From NCBI GenBank assembly GCA_964292325.1, contig CAXYVG010000152.1, forward strand, positions 1 through 6,623: a DNA stretch of 6,623 nucleotides, read 5' to 3'. A program made the translations under genes and the position numbers. The notes under the pieces are model-generated. The model was not told the DNA's origin. It saw nothing but the letters and a program-made list of their open reading frames with translations, and did not search any database. Positions within the stretch are counted from its first letter, which is position 1; each line of letters starts with the position of its first letter. Shown in pieces: positions 5,319 to 6,623 of the stretch. This stretch comes from CTSoil-075 sp964292325. GTDB lineage: Bacteria; Bacillota; Negativicutes; DSM-13327.

Positions 5319-5346
5319 ATAATAAAAAGGCTGCCCAAGAGGACAA
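5319..5346 (-). promoter_or_regulatory. Possible lysis-cassette promoter overlapping a terminator
   Basis: On the minus strand TTGTCC (5341-5346), a 16-base spacer and TATTAT (5319-5324, 5 of 6) form a plausible promoter. It lies exactly within the terminator hairpin and its U-tract. The start near 5312 would leave the SD of the coiled-coil gene intact. AT-rich U-tracts often mimic -10 boxes, so this is tentative. Confidence 0.3.
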
Positions 5347-5349
5347 CCT
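5321..5349 (-). terminator. Intrinsic terminator between the 38-aa gene and the lysis cassette
   Basis: In minus-strand RNA AGGUUGUCC (5349-5341) pairs with GGGCAGCCU (5336-5328) over nine pairs, two of them U-G, with loop UCUU. It is followed by UUUUAUU. It lies 10 bases after the stop of the 38-residue gene and 22 bases before the start of the coiled-coil gene, and so could limit late transcription into the lysis genes. Confidence 0.75.
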
Positions 5350-5359
5350 TAATTTAATG

Positions 5360-5476
5360 CTATTTGTCCAGATCTTTTTTACGCAACGCTTCGGCTAATT
5401 CGAATCGACTAATAGCCTCTTCTACTGTGCCAAAGGTTACAGAACTGTCAAACAGCCAATCACCCATTTTAAACAT
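5360..5476 (-). CDS. Small phage protein, 38 aa, function unknown
   Basis: This short gene begins MFKMGDWLFDSSVTFG and ends in a basic, helical ALRKKDLDK. It is preceded by GAGGTG (5482-5487) with a spacing of 5 bases and followed by a terminator, so it has the full signals of a gene. Small genes of about 40 residues (XkdX type) commonly sit between tail-fibre and lysis genes in Gram-positive prophages. Sequence resemblance to XkdX is not evident to me. The single tryptophan and hydrophobic N-terminus are followed by an amphipathic helix (VEEAISRFELAEALRKK). No membrane segment or known motif is seen. Confidence 0.65.
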   Translation of the reverse strand: MFKMGDWLFDSSVTFGTVEEAISRFELAEALRKKDLDK

Positions 5477-5500
5477 ATTTTCACCTCAATCCTTTCTTGT

Positions 5501-5529
5501 TTTACAATAACTAATATAACAAAGGTCAA
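5501..5529 (-). promoter_or_regulatory. Possible promoter of the 38-aa gene
   Basis: On the minus strand TTGACC (5524-5529), a 17-base spacer and TGTAAA (5501-5506) fit the vegetative pattern at 5 of 6 and 4 of 6. It lies in the 160-base gap after the tail-associated gene. A start near 5494 gives a short leader with the GAGGTG site. Confidence 0.4.
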
Positions 5530-5569
5530 AGTAATTAAGCTGAAATCATATGTTTTTATTGGCCAAATT

Positions 5570-5584
5570 TTACTACACTAGTAA
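5570..5584. promoter_or_regulatory. Inverted repeat TTACTA-CAC-TAGTAA
   Basis: Perfect 6-base arms with a 3-base centre lie about 40 bases upstream of the possible promoter of the 38-aa gene. It is too AT-rich to terminate transcription. An operator is possible, but no regulator is identified. Confidence 0.25.
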
Positions 5585-5622
5585 GCTACCCAGTTTTAAA
5601 GAGTTAATTTGTATTCTGGTTC

Positions 5623-5637
5623 CATTTTGTCAAAATG
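5623..5637. repeat. 15-bp palindrome CATTTTG-T-CAAAATG directly after a stop codon
   Basis: Perfect 7-base arms around one central base immediately follow the stop of the deacetylase gene. It contains a minus-strand TTGACA (5628-5633) but no -10 at the right distance. As RNA it is a weak AU stem, perhaps protecting a 3' end. It may instead be an operator. Confidence 0.3.
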
Positions 5638-6597
5638 TTAGATAGTCTCTAGCGCAGCTATTCTATTTTCAAATGATGTTGTTCCAAAGGTTTCATACAT
5701 ATGTCGATAAGATACAAACTCTATTTGATTTATACCCTTACTAATCACATACTCTATAAATGCCCTAAGTTGAGCTTCGTTGATGTATGTTTCTGACCCA
5801 TCTAGAGTGTGAGCAAAGTATCTGAGCCACGTTTTATTGGTTACGGCGTTATCTACTTGAGTCTGTAAGTTTGCGATTGTGGCGTTGAAATAACTTCTAG
5901 GATTTTGATAAGCTGGATTGTAGGCTAGGTTATCGCCATAGTCAAAGTAACGTCTATACATGTACCCATATCCGGCCATATCATAGTTTGACACAGTATA
6001 AGTGCCGTACTTATCAGGCGCTCCGGCAACCATTGAACCTCTTACTTTATTATACCCTAAATTCATATATTGCATTTGTGCGTCACGACACTCGACAGCT
6101 ACTTCTTCTTCGGTAAGTGCCGAAGTGATACCGGAATGATACTTACCATGTCCCAATAGTTCATTCTTAGGGTCAAGTAACATTTCATCGACAACCGCCC
6201 TCAACTTCAACCCGGCCACGCCTGTTCCGTCCATGGTTGGGTTGTTATTCAAAGTATTAGATGGGATAGCAAAGCTGCATGCCACGTCATATTCGTTAAA
6301 TATCGACCATACTTTATCTGCGTCGTGTCTACCGTCATCAAATATTAAACTGACGTAAGCTTTATCGAACGGTTTCCATTGAAACGGATTTCTAGTTTCA
6401 ATAAGTTGTGATCTGTTATGAAGTAACGCCAACTCATTCTTGTAATAATTGGCGTCAATTGCTGCAACGCTGGCTTCTAATTCCAACATATCCGAATTGA
6501 GCGATGCTATCGTATCGGTAATGGATTTCAAACTTTCAGGAGATTCATCTCGTTCAAAATGACATCCGTAATTAATGCCTGCTGAATAAATCCCCAT
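5638..6597 (-). CDS. Tail-associated polysaccharide deacetylase (NodB-like, 319 aa)
   Basis: Residues 1-75 hold a short phage-type head (MGIYSAGINYGCHF) and a coil-like region. The NodB homology domain, about 78-305, has all expected motifs. IFDDG (85-89) carries the catalytic base D87 and metal ligand D88. HGKYH (150-154) gives ligands H150 and H154. VRGSMVAG (185-192) stands in the place of the R-x-P-x-G motif, and FAHTLDG (261-267) carries the late histidine H263. Such enzymes remove acetyl groups from N-acetylated or O-acetylated polysaccharides. On a virion tail the likely substrate is the host wall glycan or capsule during adsorption. The C-terminus (SFENRIAALETI) looks like the start of a trimerising coil. 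It sits at the end of the tail module, before the lysis genes. The ATG is 2 bases after the stop of an upstream frame; a clear SD is lacking (GGTGA is about 15 bases away), so coupling is likely. Confidence 0.85.
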   Translation of the reverse strand: MGIYSAGINYGCHFERDESPESLKSITDTIASLNSDMLELEASVAAIDANYYKNELALLHNRSQLIETRNPFQWKPFDKAYVSLIFDDGRHDADKVWSIFNEYDVACSFAIPSNTLNNNPTMDGTGVAGLKLRAVVDEMLLDPKNELLGHGKYHSGITSALTEEEVAVECRDAQMQYMNLGYNKVRGSMVAGAPDKYGTYTVSNYDMAGYGYMYRRYFDYGDNLAYNPAYQNPRSYFNATIANLQTQVDNAVTNKTWLRYFAHTLDGSETYINEAQLRAFIEYVISKGINQIEFVSYRHMYETFGTTSFENRIAALETI

Positions 6598-6599
6598 TT

Positions 6600-6623
6600 T
6601 TAGCTTACGGGTTCACCAGGGGT
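6600..6623 (-). CDS. 3' end of an upstream phage gene
   Basis: The frame reading TPGEPVS then TAA ends 2 bases before the ATG of the deacetylase gene. The close spacing and lack of another ribosome site support a preceding tail-module gene that continues past the right edge. Only seven codons are visible and no product can be named. Confidence 0.4.
   Translation of the reverse strand, partial: TPGEPVS

Noticed and set aside
5299..5346. N-terminal extension of the coiled-coil protein from TTG at 5346
   Set aside because: It would pass through a nine-pair terminator stem and U-tract and lacks its own ribosome site; the ATG at 5298 has both position and SD.
1..6623. Known defence genes (restriction-modification, Abi with HEPN, retron, CBASS, toxin-antitoxin)
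   Set aside because: No reverse transcriptase, methyltransferase, nucleotidyltransferase, HEPN R-x4-6-H or nuclease motif was found in the three cargo proteins, so no known system is claimed.

Overview
The window comes from a low-to-mid GC Gram-positive bacterium (Bacillota). The evidence is purine-rich Shine-Dalgarno sites, a Gram-positive secreted cell-wall protein, a YqeY/YjzC-type housekeeping pair, and a phage endolysin with GW/SH3_8-like repeats of the kind common in Lactobacillales. A Carnobacteriaceae-like host such as Trichococcus or Carnobacterium is a guess from protein flavour only. The window spans one end of an integrated prophage: host chromosome on the left (about 1-1460), prophage on the right (about 1500-6623).

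Host part. On the minus strand at the left edge is the start of a secreted coiled-coil protein, probably an NlpC/P60 or PcsB-type peptidoglycan hydrolase, with a TTG start. Divergent from it is a small YjzC-like gene. That gene converges on yqeY (GatB/YqeY family) through a shared hairpin terminator. Upstream of yqeY lies a 548-base non-coding stretch. It holds a good yqeY promoter, a strong bidirectional terminator, a short orphan open frame that looks like the 3' tail of a gene, and two more hairpins. I infer that the prophage attachment site lies here.

Prophage part, all on the minus strand and so read from high to low coordinates. First comes a tail-end gene coding for a NodB-like polysaccharide deacetylase with coiled-coil ends. 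Next are a 38-residue gene and an intrinsic terminator that overlaps a possible promoter. The lysis cassette follows: a membrane-anchored coiled-coil protein, a holin and a zinc amidase endolysin, all with overlapping reading frames.

Between the endolysin and the inferred attachment site, where temperate phages of Gram-positive bacteria often carry accessory (lysogenic conversion or anti-phage) genes, is a visibly AT-rich three-gene operon. It has its own TTGACA promoter. It encodes a TIGR04255-family protein (265 aa) and two unrecognised proteins (164 and 157 aa), with stop/start overlaps at both junctions. This is the best candidate in the window for an undescribed system. Position, composition and coupling suggest a single functional unit, possibly for defence or superinfection exclusion, but nothing in the sequence proves a function.
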